Counted from the stretch's first letter, positions 1 to 12,058 are shown. The stretch: 64,000 nucleotides of DNA from Companilactobacillus futsaii JCM 17355 (GCF_001435505.1 NZ_AZDO01000108.1:18740-82739); one strand, 5' to 3'. Numbers and translations are program-made. The notes: a model not told the origin generated them from the letters alone.

Positions 1-9
1 TTACATAAT

Positions 10-81
10 GCGGAAGTAGTTCAGTGGTAGAACATCACCTTGCCATGGTGGGGGTCGCGGGTTCGAATCCCGTCTTCCGCT
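10..81 (+). tRNA. tRNA-Gly (GCC)
   Basis: A cloverleaf is readable. The acceptor arm GCGGAAG (10-16) pairs with CTTCCGC (74-80), with T81 as discriminator. The anticodon loop carries GCC, and the T arm has the usual GGTTCGAATCC. CCA is not encoded. Confidence 0.95.
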
Positions 82-99
82 TCAGAGAATTTGAAAGTA

Positions 100-143
100 A
101 AAAAGGGTAATTAATTCTGACAAAGAATTGATTGCCTTTTTTC
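100..143 (+). terminator. Rho-independent terminator after tRNA-Gly
   Basis: A long stem (arms about 100-118 and 124-142, with G-U pairs) has a five-base loop and ends in a T run. It lies 20 bases after the tRNA. The stretch 144-281 that follows shows no further gene. Confidence 0.75.
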
Positions 144-281
144 GTTCTCTAAGAATTGTTCAAAAAGGCAATCTAAAATTCCTATATTAACTTCAGGAAT
201 GTGTTAGGATTCTAATTGAGAACAATTATTAGTAAGGTAATTGAATTTTATTATTAATCTGAAGTGAATAAGTTAAATTAA

Positions 282-309
282 TTGCTTTTTTTGAAAACAC
301 AATTATACT
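282..309 (+). promoter_or_regulatory. Promoter of clpC
   Basis: TTGCTT (282-287), a 16-base spacer and TATACT (304-309) lie 36 bases before the clpC start. I see no direct repeat of the CtsR type (AGGTCAAA heptads) nearby. Confidence 0.55.
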
Positions 310-345
310 TTCTAAACAGACACTTAAAAAGTAGAGGTAACGTTA

Positions 346-2847
346 ATGGACAAAGTATTTACCGAAAGCGCCAAGAATGCACTTGTTTTAGCTCAAGAAC
401 GTGCTAAAGCATTTCATCACAATGCTGTTGGAACTGAGCATATTTTACTTGGTTTAACAATGGAAAATGATGGTATCGCCGGTATTACTTTGAGAGATCT
501 AGCTGTTAGTGATCGAGATGTTGAAGAGGAGATTGAACATCTGACAGGTTATGGGGATGTCTCATCTAATACTGCTAAGGGAATTTACCTACCATATTCT
601 CCTAAAGGACAATTAATTTTAAGTGCAGCTCAAGAAGTTTCTGACGTATACAAATCAAATCGTGTCGGAACTGAACACATTTTGTTAGCAATTCTTGATG
701 ACGCTGATAATTTAGCAAATCGAATTTTAGTTAACTTAGGACTTAGTTTGGCTAAGACTAAATCATTGCTTCTTTCGAAGATGGGAATGTCCAACAAGGC
801 AGCTCGCCGTGGTTTTGCAGCCAATTTGTCTGACAAACAAAGAAAAAGTCAAGGACAAGCTAAAGGTAAAGGTGGTACACCAACACTTGACTCATTAGCT
901 CGTGATTTGACAAAGATGGCTAAGGACAATCAAATCGATCCTGTTATTGGTCGTCAAAAGGAAGTTGAAAGAACTATTCAAATCCTTAGTCGTCGGACGA
1001 AGAATAATCCTGTTCTAGTAGGTGAACCTGGTGTTGGTAAAACTGCTATTGCTGAAGGGTTAGCTATTAGCATCGTTAAAAAAGAAGTTCCTTTTGATAT
1101 GCAAAACAAACGTATCATGATGCTTGATATGGGTTCATTAGTCGCCGGTACTAAGTATCGTGGTGAGTTTGAGGACCGACTTAAAAAGATTATTCAAGAG
1201 ATTTATGAAGATAAGCACGTAATTTTATTTATCGATGAATTGCATACCTTAATTGGTGCCGGTGGTGCTGAAGGAGCAATTGATGCTTCTAACATTTTGA
1301 AGCCAGCTTTAGCTCGTGGCGAATTGCAATTGATCGGTGCTACAACTTCAAATGAATATCAAAAATACATTGAAAAAGATACTGCTTTGGAACGTCGTTT
1401 TGCCAAAGTTTACGTTGAAGAACCTAGTGCTAAAGATTCTGTTCAAATTTTGGATGGTTTGCGTCCTAGATATGAACAACATCATGGTTTAACTATTTCT
1501 GATGAGGCAGTTGAGGCAGCGGTTCGGCTCTCAACTCGTTATCTAACAAACCGTTTCTTGCCTGATAAGGCTATTGATTTGATGGATGAGGCCTCAGCTA
1601 AAGTTAGAATTCATAATGTATCAAAGAACAACAAGCTAGAAGAATTAACTAACCAATCGATGCAGTTGATCAACGATAAGAACAACGCTATTTTAGATCA
1701 AGATTTTGAAAAAGCTGCTAAAATTCGTGAAGAAGAACAAGATATTCAGTCACAAATCGCAAAACTTAAAAATAAAAAATCTACAAGTAAAAAACCAGTT
1801 GTTACAGCTGATGATATTGCTGAAGTGATTGCTGAATGGACTGGTGTTCCAGTTAAACAAATTACTCGTAAGGAAAGCGAGAAGCTGCTTAACCTTGAGA
1901 AAGAACTCCACAAACGTGTTATTGGTCAAGATACTGCTATCAGTGCTGTATCCCGTGCTATTCGTCGTGCCAGAAGTGGTATGAAAGATCCAAACCGTCC
2001 AATCGGCTCATTTATGTTCTTAGGACCTACTGGTGTTGGTAAGACTGAATTGGCTAAGTCAATCGCTGAAGTTATGTTCGGTTCAGAAGACAACATGATC
2101 CGTGTCGATATGTCTGAATATATGGAACAATACAGTACTTCTAAATTGATTGGTTCGGCTCCAGGCTACGTTGGTTTCGATGAAGGTGGACAATTGACTG
2201 AGAAAGTTAGAAATGAACCTTATTCAGTTGTTCTCCTAGATGAAGTTGAAAAAGCTCATCCTGATGTCTTCAATATCTTGTTGCAAGTTCTCGATGATGG
2301 TATTTTAACTGATGCTAAGGGTCGTAAAGTCGACTTCAGAAATACGATCATCATCATGACTTCTAACTTAGGTGCTAGAGCCTTGAATGAAGAAAAAGAA
2401 GTTGGTTTCGGTGCTAAAGATGTCCATGATGATTTCAAAGAAATGCAAGAACGTATCGATGCTGAAATGAAGAAATTCTTCCGTCCAGAGTTCTTGAATC
2501 GTGTCGATGAAACGATTGTCTTCAAGGCTTTGAACAAAGAACAACTTAAGGCAATTGCTAAGATTATGAGTAGTAACCTTCAAAAGCGTTTAGCTGAAAG
2601 AGATATTAAGTTAGTAATTTCTCCAACTGCTTATAACGATTTAGTTAAAGATGGCTACAATCCAGAGTATGGTGCTCGTCCAATGAGAAGAACCATTCAA
2701 AGAGAAATTGAAGATCCAGTCAGTGAACAACTCTTAATGGGTAAGGTTGATGCTGGTGATACGATCAAGGTTGGTTCTAAGAAAGGCAAGTTAACTATCA
2801 ATATAGCTAAACCAGAAAATAAAAAAACTCTAACTCATCAAAAATAA
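346..2847 (+). CDS. clpC: ATP-dependent Clp protease ATP-binding subunit ClpC
   Basis: Class I Hsp100 AAA+ unfoldase that feeds proteins to ClpP in the cytoplasm. The 833 residues show a double Clp N-domain (about 1-145), a first AAA module with Walker A GEPGVGKT near 226 and Walker B VILFIDE near 292, a UVR-type middle segment near 448-485, and a second AAA module with GPTGVGKT near 560. The length fits ClpC. Start ATG follows AGAGGT. The gene appears monocistronic: ctsR and mcsAB, which precede clpC in Bacillus, are absent. It sits directly upstream of rpoB, as in other lactobacilli. Confidence 0.95.
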   Translation: MDKVFTESAKNALVLAQERAKAFHHNAVGTEHILLGLTMENDGIAGITLRDLAVSDRDVEEEIEHLTGYGDVSSNTAKGIYLPYSPKGQLILSAAQEVSDVYKSNRVGTEHILLAILDDADNLANRILVNLGLSLAKTKSLLLSKMGMSNKAARRGFAANLSDKQRKSQGQAKGKGGTPTLDSLARDLTKMAKDNQIDPVIGRQKEVERTIQILSRRTKNNPVLVGEPGVGKTAIAEGLAISIVKKEVPFDMQNKRIMMLDMGSLVAGTKYRGEFEDRLKKIIQEIYEDKHVILFIDELHTLIGAGGAEGAIDASNILKPALARGELQLIGATTSNEYQKYIEKDTALERRFAKVYVEEPSAKDSVQILDGLRPRYEQHHGLTISDEAVEAAVRLSTRYLTNRFLPDKAIDLMDEASAKVRIHNVSKNNKLEELTNQSMQLINDKNNAILDQDFEKAAKIREEEQDIQSQIAKLKNKKSTSKKPVVTADDIAEVIAEWTGVPVKQITRKESEKLLNLEKELHKRVIGQDTAISAVSRAIRRARSGMKDPNRPIGSFMFLGPTGVGKTELAKSIAEVMFGSEDNMIRVDMSEYMEQYSTSKLIGSAPGYVGFDEGGQLTEKVRNEPYSVVLLDEVEKAHPDVFNILLQVLDDGILTDAKGRKVDFRNTIIIMTSNLGARALNEEKEVGFGAKDVHDDFKEMQERIDAEMKKFFRPEFLNRVDETIVFKALNKEQLKAIAKIMSSNLQKRLAERDIKLVISPTAYNDLVKDGYNPEYGARPMRRTIQREIEDPVSEQLLMGKVDAGDTIKVGSKKGKLTINIAKPENKKTLTHQK

Positions 2848-2857
2848 TTTCCAACTA

Positions 2858-2886
2858 TTGACAAGATGAGACTGTCAGAGTATTAT
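2858..2886 (+). promoter_or_regulatory. Promoter of the rpoB leader
   Basis: A near-consensus promoter: TTGACA (2858-2863), a 17-base spacer and TATTAT (2881-2886). Transcription would start near 2893, giving a leader of about 200 bases before rpoB. Confidence 0.75.
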
Positions 2887-2892
2887 GTCTTT

Positions 2893-2995
2893 TGAGATTC
2901 AAAGTTCAAATCGCATATCACGATCTATTGTCCGTGGTTATGCTAAATAAAAAACGCAAAAATAGATTTTTGATTCTATTTTTGGTTTTTTTTTG
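2893..2995 (+). ncRNA. Structured 5' leader of rpoB (candidate lacto-rpoB RNA)
   Basis: Between the promoter and a terminator lies a strong hairpin. GCATATCACG (2913-2922) pairs with CGTGGTTATGC (2933-2943) around a ten-base loop. A weaker CTTT/AAAG hairpin precedes it. The lacto-rpoB RNA motif is known from lactic acid bacteria only, always before rpoB, so position and structure fit. I cannot check the match against the Rfam model. The leader ends in a terminator, so it probably attenuates rpoBC transcription. Confidence 0.6.
2957..2994 (+). terminator. Terminator/attenuator before rpoB
   Basis: CAAAAATAGA (2957-2966) pairs with TCTATTTTTG (2975-2984) and is followed by a T run. No strong promoter is visible between this hairpin and rpoB, so read-through probably supplies rpoBC mRNA. 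Confidence 0.75.
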
Positions 2996-3092
2996 CCTAA
3001 AATTAGGTTATAAAACCGTTTTCAGACAAATTGTAATCAAATTGTAATATTTGAGATGTGATTTGAACAAATTAAATGTTGAGGTGAAAAAT

Positions 3093-6000
3093 TTGACTTA
3101 TCATAACGTTAATTATGGTGCACACCGTGTTCGTCGTAGTTATGCAAAGATCAAGGAAGTACTTCCTTTGCCAAATTTGATTGACATCCAAACAAATTCT
3201 TACAAGTGGTTCTTAGATGAAGGACTAAAAGATATGTTTGACGATATTATGCCAATCGATGACTTTGCGGGAAATCTTTCTTTGGAATACGTCGATTACA
3301 AGTTGCTCGAACCAAAATATACTGCTGAAGAAGCTAGAGCACATGATGCAAACTTCTCAGCACCATTACACGTAACTTTGAAGTTGACAAATCATGAAAC
3401 TGGTGAAATCAAGACACAAGATGTCTTCTTTGGTGATTTCCCAATCATGACAGATGAAGGAACTTTCATCATCAACGGTGCTGAACGTGTTATTGTTTCT
3501 CAATTAGTACGTTCTCCTGGTATTTATTACAATCAAGATACTGATAAAAATGGCCGTATCAACTACGGTACTACTGTTATCCCTAACCGTGGTGCATGGT
3601 TGGAATATGAAACTGATGCTAAAGGTATCGGTTATGTAAGAATCGATAGAACTAGAAAGTTGCCTATTTCTGAACTAGTTAGAGCCCTTGGCTTTGGTGA
3701 AGATTCAGAAATTCTTGATATTTTTGGTGAAAACGATACTTTAAACCTTACTCTTGAAAAAGATGTTCATAAGGAAGCAACTGACTCACGTGTTGAAGAA
3801 GCTTTGAAAGATATCTATGAAAGACTTCGTCCTGGTGAACCAAAGACTGCAGATAGTTCTCGTTCATTACTATATGCTAGATTCTTTGACCCACGTAGAT
3901 ATGACTTAGCTCCTGTTGGTCGTTACAAGATCAATAAGAAGTTAAATCTTAAGACTAGACTTCTTAACAAGACTTTGGCTGAAACTCTTGCTGACCCAGA
4001 TACTGGTGAAGTTATTTTAGCTAAGGACACATTGCTTGATCGTGATGCAATGAAGAAATTGAGTCCATATCTTGATAGAGATGATTTCAAGACTATTACT
4101 ATGACTCCTTCAGATGAAGGTGTTCTAACAGATCCAATTACTATTCAAACAATCAAGATTTATTCAGAAGCTGATAATGAAAAAGTTGTTAATATTATTG
4201 GTAACGGTCATATTCCTGAAGAAAACCGCACAATTACACCAGCTGACATTTTAGCCGGTATTAACTACTTTTTGAACTTGAAAGAAGACATCGGTACTAC
4301 AGATGATATTGATCACTTGGGTAACCGTCGTATTCGTTCTGTTGGTGAATTACTACAAAACCAATTCCGTATCGGTTTGTCACGTATGGAACGTGTTGTA
4401 CGTGAAAGAATGTCAATTCAAGACTCAGCTACTGTTACACCTCAACAATTGATCAATATTAGACCCGTTGTAGCTTCAATCAAAGAATTCTTTGGTTCAT
4501 CACAATTGTCACAATTCATGGATCAAACAAACCCACTTGGAGAACTAGAACACAAGCGTCGTCTTTCAGCCCTTGGACCTGGTGGTTTGACTCGTGACCG
4601 TGCCGGATATGAAGTTCGTGACGTTCACTATACTCACTATGGTCGTATGTGTCCTATTGAAACACCTGAAGGACCTAATATTGGACTTATTAATAATTTG
4701 GCTTCATACGCTATCATCAACAAATATGGTTTCATTGAAACACCATATCGTCGTGTTTCATGGGATACTCACAAAGTAACTGACAAGATCGATTACTTGA
4801 CTGCTGATGAAGAAGATAACTATGTTGTTGCCCAAGCCAATACACCATTGAATGACGATGGTTCATTTGTTGATAATACAATTTTGGCTCGTCATAAGGA
4901 TGACAACATCGAAACTACTCCAGAAAAAGTCGATTACATGGACGTTTCTCCTAAGCAAGTAGTTTCTGTTGCTACTGCATGTATTCCTTTCTTGGAAAAC
5001 GATGACTCAAACCGTGCCTTGATGGGTGCTAACATGCAACGTCAAGCTGTTCCTTTGATCAATCCACATGCACCATTAGTTGGTACTGGTATGGAATACA
5101 TTGCTGCTCATGATTCTGGTGCTGCTTTGCTTGCTGACTACAGTGGTGTTGTTGAATACGTTGATGCTAAGAAAGTTACTATCAAACGTGACGAAGACGG
5201 TACAACTGATGATTACAAGATCACTAAGTTCCGTCGTTCAAATAACGGTAAGTCATATAACCAAAGACCTATTGTTCATAAGGGTGAAGAAGTTAAGAAG
5301 GGTGAAATTATTGCTGATGGGCCTGCTATGGAAAACGGTGAATTAGCCCTTGGTCAAAACCCACTTATCGCCTTCATGACATGGAATATGTATAACTATG
5401 AAGATGCAATCGTTCTTTCAGAAAAATTAGTTCGTGAAGATGCATATACTTCAATCCATATCGAAGAGTATGAGTCAGAAGCACGTGATACTAAACTTGG
5501 ACCTGAAGAAATCACACGTGAAATTCCTAATGTTGGTGAAGATTCATTGAAGGATCTTGACGAATTCGGAATTATTCGTATCGGTGCTGAAGTTCGTGAT
5601 GGTGATATCTTAGTTGGTAAAGTTACACCTAAGGGTGTTACAGAATTATCAGCCGAAGAAAGACTATTGCACGCTATCTTTGGTGAAAAGGCTCGTGAAG
5701 TTCGTGATACTTCACTTCGTGTACCACATGGTGGTGGCGGAATTATTCAAGACGTTAAAGTCTTTACTCGTGAAGCCGGAGACGAACTTGATCCTGGTGT
5801 TAACATGTTAGTTCGTGTTTACATTGCTCAAAAGCGTAAGATTCAAGTTGGTGACAAGATGGCTGGACGTCACGGTAACAAGGGTACTGTTTCAATCGTT
5901 GTTCCTGAAGAAGATATGCCATACATGCCAGATGGTACTCCAGTAGATATCCTATTGAACCCAATGGGTGTTCCATCACGTATGAATATCGGACAAGTTC

Positions 6001-6701
6001 TAGACCTTCACTTAGGTATGGCCGCTAGAAAACTTGGTATCCACGTTACAACACCTGTTTTCGATGGTGTAACTAACGATGAACTTTGGGACATTGTTAA
6101 AGAAGCTGATATGGATTCAGATGGTAAGTCAATCCTTTATGATGGACGTACTGGTGAACCATTTAAGAACCGTGTTGCTGTTGGTGTCATGTATTACTTG
6201 AAACTAGCTCACATGGTTGATGATAAACTTCATGCTCGTTCAATCGGACCATACTCACTAGTTACTCAACAACCACTTGGTGGTAAAGCACAATTTGGTG
6301 GACAGAGATTTGGTGAAATGGAAGTTTGGGCCCTTGAAGCTTATGGTGCCGCTTATACATTGCAAGAAATCTTGACATACAAGTCTGATGATATCGTTGG
6401 ACGTGTTAAGACTTATGAAGCTATCGTTAAGGGTGAAAGTATTCCAAAACCTGGTGTTCCTGAATCATTCCGTGTTCTTGTCAAAGAACTACAAGCCTTA
6501 GGACTAGATATGAAAGTTCTAGACTCACATAAGAAAGAAATTGAACTTAGAGATATGGACGAAGATGAAGATACAGTAAGCATTGACGCTCTATCTAAGT
6601 TTGCTAAACAACAAGAACAAAAACGTGCTGAAGAAGAAGCTAAGAAAGTCGAAGCATCTAAAGATTCAGCTGACTCAACTAGTACAAAATCAGAAAACTA
6701 G
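3093..6701 (+). CDS. rpoB: DNA-directed RNA polymerase subunit beta
   Basis: Beta subunit of RNA polymerase, about 1202 residues. The TTG at 3093 is chosen as start because GAGGTG (3081-3086) lies six bases upstream. An upstream in-frame ATG at 3051 has no ribosome binding site. Seen are the rifampicin-pocket segment [13 protein letters not shown] near residue 468, wild-type in appearance, and the C-terminal [18 protein letters not shown] block. The acidic, lysine-rich tail after about 1150 is typical of lactobacilli. It is co-transcribed with rpoC 24 bases downstream. Confidence 0.96.
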   Translation: MTYHNVNYGAHRVRRSYAKIKEVLPLPNLIDIQTNSYKWFLDEGLKDMFDDIMPIDDFAGNLSLEYVDYKLLEPKYTAEEARAHDANFSAPLHVTLKLTNHETGEIKTQDVFFGDFPIMTDEGTFIINGAERVIVSQLVRSPGIYYNQDTDKNGRINYGTTVIPNRGAWLEYETDAKGIGYVRIDRTRKLPISELVRALGFGEDSEILDIFGENDTLNLTLEKDVHKEATDSRVEEALKDIYERLRPGEPKTADSSRSLLYARFFDPRRYDLAPVGRYKINKKLNLKTRLLNKTLAETLADPDTGEVILAKDTLLDRDAMKKLSPYLDRDDFKTITMTPSDEGVLTDPITIQTIKIYSEADNEKVVNIIGNGHIPEENRTITPADILAGINYFLNLKEDIGTTDDIDHLGNRRIRSVGELLQNQFRIGLSRMERVVRERMSIQDSATVTPQQLINIRPVVASIKEFFGSSQLSQFMDQTNPLGELEHKRRLSALGPGGLTRDRAGYEVRDVHYTHYGRMCPIETPEGPNIGLINNLASYAIINKYGFIETPYRRVSWDTHKVTDKIDYLTADEEDNYVVAQANTPLNDDGSFVDNTILARHKDDNIETTPEKVDYMDVSPKQVVSVATACIPFLENDDSNRALMGANMQRQAVPLINPHAPLVGTGMEYIAAHDSGAALLADYSGVVEYVDAKKVTIKRDEDGTTDDYKITKFRRSNNGKSYNQRPIVHKGEEVKKGEIIADGPAMENGELALGQNPLIAFMTWNMYNYEDAIVLSEKLVREDAYTSIHIEEYESEARDTKLGPEEITREIPNVGEDSLKDLDEFGIIRIGAEVRDGDILVGKVTPKGVTELSAEERLLHAIFGEKAREVRDTSLRVPHGGGGIIQDVKVFTREAGDELDPGVNMLVRVYIAQKRKIQVGDKMAGRHGNKGTVSIVVPEEDMPYMPDGTPVDILLNPMGVPSRMNIGQVLDLHLGMAARKLGIHVTTPVFDGVTNDELWDIVKEADMDSDGKSILYDGRTGEPFKNRVAVGVMYYLKLAHMVDDKLHARSIGPYSLVTQQPLGGKAQFGGQRFGEMEVWALEAYGAAYTLQEILTYKSDDIVGRVKTYEAIVKGESIPKPGVPESFRVLVKELQALGLDMKVLDSHKKEIELRDMDEDEDTVSIDALSKFAKQQEQKRAEEEAKKVEASKDSADSTSTKSEN

Positions 6702-6725
6702 TTAAAACTTTAGGGAGGTTACCTT

Positions 6726-9700
6726 TTGATAGACGTTAATAAATTCGAAAGTATGCAAATTGGTTTAGCATCTCCGGATAAGATTCGTAGTTGGTCTTAT
6801 GGGGAAGTTAAAAAGCCAGAAACTATCAACTACCGTACTTTGAAACCAGAAAAAGATGGTCTATTCGATGAAAGAATTTTCGGACCAACTAAAGACTGGG
6901 AATGTGCCTGTGGTAAGTACAAGCGTATCCGTTATAAGGGTATTGTTTGTGACCGCTGTGGTGTTGAAGTTACTCGTTCAAAGGTTCGTCGTGAACGTAT
7001 GGCTCATATCGAACTAGCAGCCCCAGTATCACACATCTGGTACTTCAAGGGTATCCCATCACGTATGGGACTTGTTTTGGACATGAGTCCAAGAAACTTG
7101 GAAGAAGTAATCTACTTTGCATCATATGTAGTTATCGACCCAGGTGAAACAGATCTAGAAAAGAAACAACTATTAACTGAAACAGAATATCGTAAGAAAC
7201 GTGAAGAATTTGGTGACAAGTTTGTTGCTAAGATGGGTGCTGAAGGTGTCCGTGATTTACTTAGCCAAGTTGATATGGATGCTGAAGTTAAAGAACTACG
7301 TGAAACATTGAAGTCCGCTCAAGGACAAAAACGTACACGTGCTATCAGACGTTTGGATATCTTAAGTGCTTTCCAAAAATCAGGTAACAAACCTGAATGG
7401 ATGATAATGGAAGCAATTCCCGTTATCCCACCTGATTTACGTCCAATGGTTCAACTTGAAGGTGGCCGTTTTGCCACTTCTGATTTGAACGATTTGTACC
7501 GTCGTGTTATTAACCGTAACAATCGTTTGAAGAGATTGTTAGACTTGCACGCTCCAAGTATCATTGTTCAAAATGAAAAGAGAATGTTGCAAGAAGCTGT
7601 CGATGCTTTGATCGATAATGGTCGTCGTGGCCGTCCTGTTACAGGTCCTGGTAACCGTCCATTGAAGTCACTTTCACACATGCTTAAAGGTAAGCAAGGA
7701 CGTTTCCGTCAAAACTTACTTGGTAAACGTGTTGACTACTCAGGACGTTCAGTTATCGATGTTGGTCCTACACTTAAGTTCTATCAATGTGGACTTCCAC
7801 GCGAAATGGCTTTGGAATTGTTCAAACCATTCGTTATGCATGAACTTGTAAAAAGAGAAATTGCTTCTAACGTTAAAAATGCTAGAAGAAAGATCGACAG
7901 ACAAGATGATGATATCTGGGATGTACTAGAAGATGTTATCAAGGAACGTCCAGTACTTCTTAACCGTGCCCCTACACTTCACAGACTTGGTATTCAAGCC
8001 TTTGAACCTGTATTGGTTGATGGTAAATCAATGCGTTTGCACCCATTAGCTTGTGAAGCTTACAATGCTGATTTCGATGGGGATCAGATGGCTATCCACG
8101 TTCCTCTATCAGACGAAGCTCAAGCTGAAGCTCGTATGTTGATGCTAGCTGCTCACCATATTCTTGCTCCTAAAGATGGTAAGCCTATCGTTACTCCTTC
8201 ACAGGATGTTGTTTTAGGTAACTACTATCTAACAATCGAAACAAGACATATGACTGGTGAAGGTAAGATCTTCAAGGATGCTAACGAAGTACAAACAGCA
8301 CTTCTAAATGGTGATGTTCACTACCACACAAGAATTGGTATCGCTGTAGATTCAATGCCTAATAAGCCATTCAAGGATGAACAAAGAGATAAAGTTATGA
8401 TTACTTCAGTTGGTAAAGTAATCTTTAACGAAATTCTTCCTGAAGATTTCCCATACTTGAATGAACCAACTGATGACAACTTGATGCATGGTGTTCCTGA
8501 TAAATACTTCCTTGGTAATGGTGAAGATATTCATCAACGTCTTGACGAAATGGATCTAGTAGACCCATTGAAGAGTGGTTATCTATCAGATATCATCGCT
8601 CAAGTCTTCAAGATTTACCGTGTTCAAAGAACTTCATCACTACTTGATGATATGAAGGAATTAGGTTACACAATCTGTACACTTTCTGGTTTGACAGTTG
8701 GTGTTACTGATGTTCCTAACTTAACTCAAAAACCTGAAATCATTGAAAAAGCCCACAAACAAGTTGCTTCAATTTCTAAGCAATTCCGTCGTGGTCTTAT
8801 CACTGACTCAGAACGTCACGACCGTGTTATCAGTGTTTGGAACGATACAAAGGATGAAATTCAACAATTGTTGATTGACTCATTTGATCCTACAAACCCT
8901 ATCTCAATGATGTCTGACTCTGGTGCCCGTGGTAACATTTCAAACTTTACTCAGCTAGCTGGTATGCGTGGACTTATGGCTGCTCCTAACGGTGGTATGA
9001 TGGAAATCCCTGTTATTTCTAACTTCCGTGAAGGACTAACAGTTATGGAAATGTTCATGTCAACCCACGGTGCTCGTAAAGGTATGACTGATACAGCCTT
9101 GAAGACAGCCAACTCAGGTTACTTAACACGCCGTCTAGTTGATGTTGCTCAAGATGTTATTGTTCGTGAAGAAGATTGTGGTACTGATCGTGGTCTTGTC
9201 GTAAGTGCAATCACTGAAGGTACTGATATGATCGAACCATTGTATGACAGACTAGTTGGTCGTTATACTCAAAAGACTGTCAAGGATCCTAAGACTGGTG
9301 ACGTCATTGTTCCTCGTGGTGTCTTGATGGATGAAGATATTGCTCAAAAGGTTGTTGACGCAGGTGTTACACACGTTACAATCCGTTCTGCATTCACATG
9401 TGATACAAAGCATGGTGTATGTAAGAAATGTTACGGTAGAAACCTTGCTACTGGTGAAGAAGTTGAAATTGGTGAAGCTGTTGGTACTGTTGCCGCCCAA
9501 TCAATCGGTGAACCTGGTACACAATTGACTATGAGAAACTTCCATACCGGTGGTGTTGCTGGTGGCGATGATATTACCCAAGGACTTCCTCGTGTTCAAG
9601 AAATTGTTGAAGCTAGAAATCCTAAAGGTCTTGCTGTTATTTCTGAAGTTGATGGTACTGTTACTGCAATCGATGAAAACCCAGCTGAACATACTAAGGA

Positions 9701-10394
9701 AATCACTGTTGAAGGTGATATCGATAAGAGATCTTACAGTGTACCTTACACATCAAGTGTTGCGGTTGCCGAAGGTGATCACGTTAAACGTGGTGGTAAG
9801 TTGACACAAGGTTCAATCGATCCTAAGGAATTGATCAAAGTTACAAACGTCCTACATACAGAAAACTATTTGCTTGCTGAAATTCAAAAAGTTTACCGTA
9901 TGCAAGGTGTTGATATCTCTGATAAGCACTTTGAGGTCATGGTTAGACAAATGCTTAGAAAGATCCGTATTCTTGATCCTGGTGACACAGATGTATTGCC
10001 TGGTCAATTGATGGATATTTCTCAATTTACTGACCATAACCGTGAGACATTGTTCAATGGTGGTGTTCCTGCTACTGGACGTCCTGTTCTTCTTGGTATT
10101 ACGAAAGCATCTCTTGAAACTAACAGTTTCTTGTCAGCTGCTTCCTTCCAAGAAACAACAAGAGTTCTTACAGATGCTTCAATTAGAGGTAAAAATGATC
10201 CACTTCTTGGTCTTAAGGAAAATGTTATTATTGGTAAGCTTATCCCTGCTGGTACTGGTATGGCTAAGTACAACCATATGGAACCTAAGAAAGTCGGCCC
10301 TATGGCAGACAATTCATTAAATGGTGCTTACACAATTTCTGATATCGAAGCTCAAATGAAAGCTGAAGATGCTGCTAAAGAAGAAAAGCATTAA
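6726..10394 (+). CDS. rpoC: DNA-directed RNA polymerase subunit beta'
   Basis: Largest polymerase subunit, 1222 residues. The N-terminal zinc ribbon ([20 protein letters not shown], from about residue 60), the catalytic NADFDGDQM near 447 that binds the active-site magnesium, and the second zinc cluster ([13 protein letters not shown]) are all intact. Start TTG follows AGGGAGGTT. It is the last gene of the rpoBC operon, closed by a strong terminator. Confidence 0.96.
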   Translation: MIDVNKFESMQIGLASPDKIRSWSYGEVKKPETINYRTLKPEKDGLFDERIFGPTKDWECACGKYKRIRYKGIVCDRCGVEVTRSKVRRERMAHIELAAPVSHIWYFKGIPSRMGLVLDMSPRNLEEVIYFASYVVIDPGETDLEKKQLLTETEYRKKREEFGDKFVAKMGAEGVRDLLSQVDMDAEVKELRETLKSAQGQKRTRAIRRLDILSAFQKSGNKPEWMIMEAIPVIPPDLRPMVQLEGGRFATSDLNDLYRRVINRNNRLKRLLDLHAPSIIVQNEKRMLQEAVDALIDNGRRGRPVTGPGNRPLKSLSHMLKGKQGRFRQNLLGKRVDYSGRSVIDVGPTLKFYQCGLPREMALELFKPFVMHELVKREIASNVKNARRKIDRQDDDIWDVLEDVIKERPVLLNRAPTLHRLGIQAFEPVLVDGKSMRLHPLACEAYNADFDGDQMAIHVPLSDEAQAEARMLMLAAHHILAPKDGKPIVTPSQDVVLGNYYLTIETRHMTGEGKIFKDANEVQTALLNGDVHYHTRIGIAVDSMPNKPFKDEQRDKVMITSVGKVIFNEILPEDFPYLNEPTDDNLMHGVPDKYFLGNGEDIHQRLDEMDLVDPLKSGYLSDIIAQVFKIYRVQRTSSLLDDMKELGYTICTLSGLTVGVTDVPNLTQKPEIIEKAHKQVASISKQFRRGLITDSERHDRVISVWNDTKDEIQQLLIDSFDPTNPISMMSDSGARGNISNFTQLAGMRGLMAAPNGGMMEIPVISNFREGLTVMEMFMSTHGARKGMTDTALKTANSGYLTRRLVDVAQDVIVREEDCGTDRGLVVSAITEGTDMIEPLYDRLVGRYTQKTVKDPKTGDVIVPRGVLMDEDIAQKVVDAGVTHVTIRSAFTCDTKHGVCKKCYGRNLATGEEVEIGEAVGTVAAQSIGEPGTQLTMRNFHTGGVAGGDDITQGLPRVQEIVEARNPKGLAVISEVDGTVTAIDENPAEHTKEITVEGDIDKRSYSVPYTSSVAVAEGDHVKRGGKLTQGSIDPKELIKVTNVLHTENYLLAEIQKVYRMQGVDISDKHFEVMVRQMLRKIRILDPGDTDVLPGQLMDISQFTDHNRETLFNGGVPATGRPVLLGITKASLETNSFLSAASFQETTRVLTDASIRGKNDPLLGLKENVIIGKLIPAGTGMAKYNHMEPKKVGPMADNSLNGAYTISDIEAQMKAEDAAKEEKH

Positions 10395-10400
10395 TAAATA

Positions 10401-10438
10401 AAAAAAGTCGATAGATTAATTTCTATCGGCTTTTTTTG
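10401..10438 (+). terminator. Terminator of rpoBC
   Basis: AGTCGATAGA pairs with TCTATCGGCT around a six-base loop, followed by seven T. Confidence 0.9.
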
Positions 10439-10458
10439 TAAAATGTTGGACAAATGAC

Positions 10459-10489
10459 TTGTATTTATTTCAGTATTATCCACTATAAT
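10459..10489 (+). promoter_or_regulatory. Possible promoter of the hydrolase gene
   Basis: TTGTAT (10459-10464) and TATAAT (10484-10489) are separated by 19 bases. The -10 is perfect; the spacer is long. Confidence 0.5.
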
Positions 10490-10530
10490 AGTAGGTATAA
10501 ATTACTGAAAATAATTTGGGGGTTAATATT

Positions 10531-11349
10531 TTGCAAAAACAAGAATTATCATATAAAGACACCAAATTTACAGTTGATACTTATTGGATTGATCCATTAG
10601 TAGATTATGAAGAACAAGTTGATCGTCCGGTAGTTATCATCTGTCCTGGTGGTGGTTTTAAATTTCATTCTGATCGTGAAGCACAACCAATCGCTTTGAA
10701 GTTTAATTCAATCGGTGTTCACGCCATAGTGCTACGTTATCAATTAGTCGATGATGATCACAGTGTTTATCCATTGTCATTACAAGAAATGGCAACGACT
10801 TTGAATTGGTTGAAAACTCAAGGTGAACATCATATTGATTTAAAGAAAGTTATTTTAATAGGCTTTTCAGCTGGGAGCCAAATTGTGGCTGACTTTAACT
10901 CCATCATGTTGGATCCAGAACAACGTGAGAAGATTTTTACTGATGAATTGCAAGTTGAACCAGCCGTTAACGTTATGGGGTATCCAGTCGTTGATATGAC
11001 ACTAGGTTGGCCTAAAGATGATAGTTGGGCTATGAAGATTTCTCCAGATATTTATTATTGGCAAGCTCAAGAGCATTTGACTAAGAATGGAAAACCAACA
11101 TTCATTTGGCAAACTGTTACAGATGAAGTAGTGCCAGTGATGAATTCAATCATTTATGCTCAAAAGATGGATATCTTAAAGATTCCATATGAAATGCATT
11201 TATTTGGATCTGGTAACCATGGATTGTCGTTAGCAACTTATGTTACTCAAAATCCTGGGGTGGAGAAAAACCTCAATGATTATGATGCTAAATGGTGGGA
11301 GCTTTGTGTTAACTGGCTTAAATTACAAAAGATTTTACCTAAACATTAA
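10531..11349 (+). CDS. Alpha/beta hydrolase (acetylesterase/BD-FAE type)
   Basis: Cytoplasmic serine hydrolase of the Aes/BD-FAE-like group, about 272 residues. The oxyanion segment CPGGGFKF is near 38-45, the nucleophile elbow GFSAG gives Ser113, and the late TDEVVP and GNHG motifs supply the likely Asp and His. There is no signal peptide. The TTG at 10531 is preferred over the TTG at 10516 because GGGGGT at 10518 is the ribosome binding site. Family members de-acylate sugars or small esters; the substrate here cannot be told. The gene stands alone, and its 3' end overlaps comC by 15 bases, tail to tail. Confidence 0.8.
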   Translation: MQKQELSYKDTKFTVDTYWIDPLVDYEEQVDRPVVIICPGGGFKFHSDREAQPIALKFNSIGVHAIVLRYQLVDDDHSVYPLSLQEMATTLNWLKTQGEHHIDLKKVILIGFSAGSQIVADFNSIMLDPEQREKIFTDELQVEPAVNVMGYPVVDMTLGWPKDDSWAMKISPDIYYWQAQEHLTKNGKPTFIWQTVTDEVVPVMNSIIYAQKMDILKIPYEMHLFGSGNHGLSLATYVTQNPGVEKNLNDYDAKWWELCVNWLKLQKILPKH

Positions 11350-12000
11350 ATAAGAGAGCGGATAGATTATTCCTGTTGACCAAGTCAAATAAGGGATGAA
11401 TCTAAAAGCTCTTTTTTTGTACCCGAAATATTGAATCAGACAAAAACAACAAGCTAATAATAATATGCATAAAAATGAATTTAAATCGAAAAGCAATCCA
11501 ATGATAGTTAAGACTTCAATGTCTCCTAATCCTAGAGAATATATTTTTTGTAATAAAATCAAACTTAAATAGATGGCTATTGCAGCCAGCCAATGTAAAT
11601 GATTAAAACGTAGAAAAAAGCTTGGAAGAGCTAGTAAATAAAAAATAGGATAAATGTAGCCAAAGAAGAAGTCACTAAATCCTAAAACAATTAACATTAG
11701 AAAAAGGGGCAAGTAAGAGAAGTCATCAATATATAATAAAAAACATGACATCAAACCACCTATGAATTCAAGAAGCGGATTACTAAAATTAAGTTGATTT
11801 TTGCAAGAATTGCATTTACCATGAATTATGAAATAACCTATTATAGGTATAATTTCGAACCATCGTAGAATCCTACTGCAGTAGTCACAATGAGAACGCC
11901 GAGAAAGACTGATCTGTGGGTAATCATGTGCAATGACTTTTAGAAAGGAGATAATGCAAGCTCCTAGTATGAAAAATAATAAGTATAAAAAGTATATCAA
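11335..12000 (-). CDS. comC: Prepilin peptidase (type IV leader peptidase, A24 family)
   Basis: Membrane aspartyl protease that cleaves and N-methylates prepilin-like proteins. In lactobacilli it would serve the competence pseudopilus. The N-terminal cytoplasmic domain carries paired cysteines (CDYC and CNSC). The catalytic GxGD motif is present as LGLGDIE, and about seven hydrophobic segments fill the rest. The length of 221 residues is usual. The TTG at 12000 is used because GAGGTGG lies five bases upstream. No comG or comE genes are nearby. It is isolated between rpoC and rpsL and convergent to the hydrolase. Confidence 0.85.
   Translation of the reverse strand: MIYFLYLLFFILGACIISFLKVIAHDYPQISLSRRSHCDYCSRILRWFEIIPIIGYFIIHGKCNSCKNQLNFSNPLLEFIGGLMSCFLLYIDDFSYLPLFLMLIVLGFSDFFFGYIYPIFYLLALPSFFLRFNHLHWLAAIAIYLSLILLQKIYSLGLGDIEVLTIIGLLFDLNSFLCILLLACCFCLIQYFGYKKRAFRFIPYLTWSTGIIYPLSYLMFR
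11354..11418 (+). terminator. Terminator of the hydrolase gene, inside the comC 3' end
   Basis: AGAGC (11355-11359) pairs with GCTCT (11408-11412), with further nested pairs (AGATT/AATCT, TTGAC/GTCAA), followed by seven T. The whole hairpin lies within the coding region of the convergent comC. Confidence 0.65.
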
Positions 12001-12058
12001 TTTAACCACCTCATTAAAGATTACGTTGAAATGTGGATAACTTTTTAGAAAGGTTGCA

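Noticed and set aside
2885-2950. A 21-codon ORF (MSFEIQSSNRISRSIVRGYAK) between the rpoB leader promoter and terminator
   Set aside because: Its ATG lies within the -10 box, before the predicted start of transcription, and no ribosome binding site is visible. The sequence is better explained by the leader hairpin.
3051-3092. Upstream ATG extension of rpoB
   Set aside because: No ribosome binding site; GAGGTG six bases before TTG 3093 sets the start.
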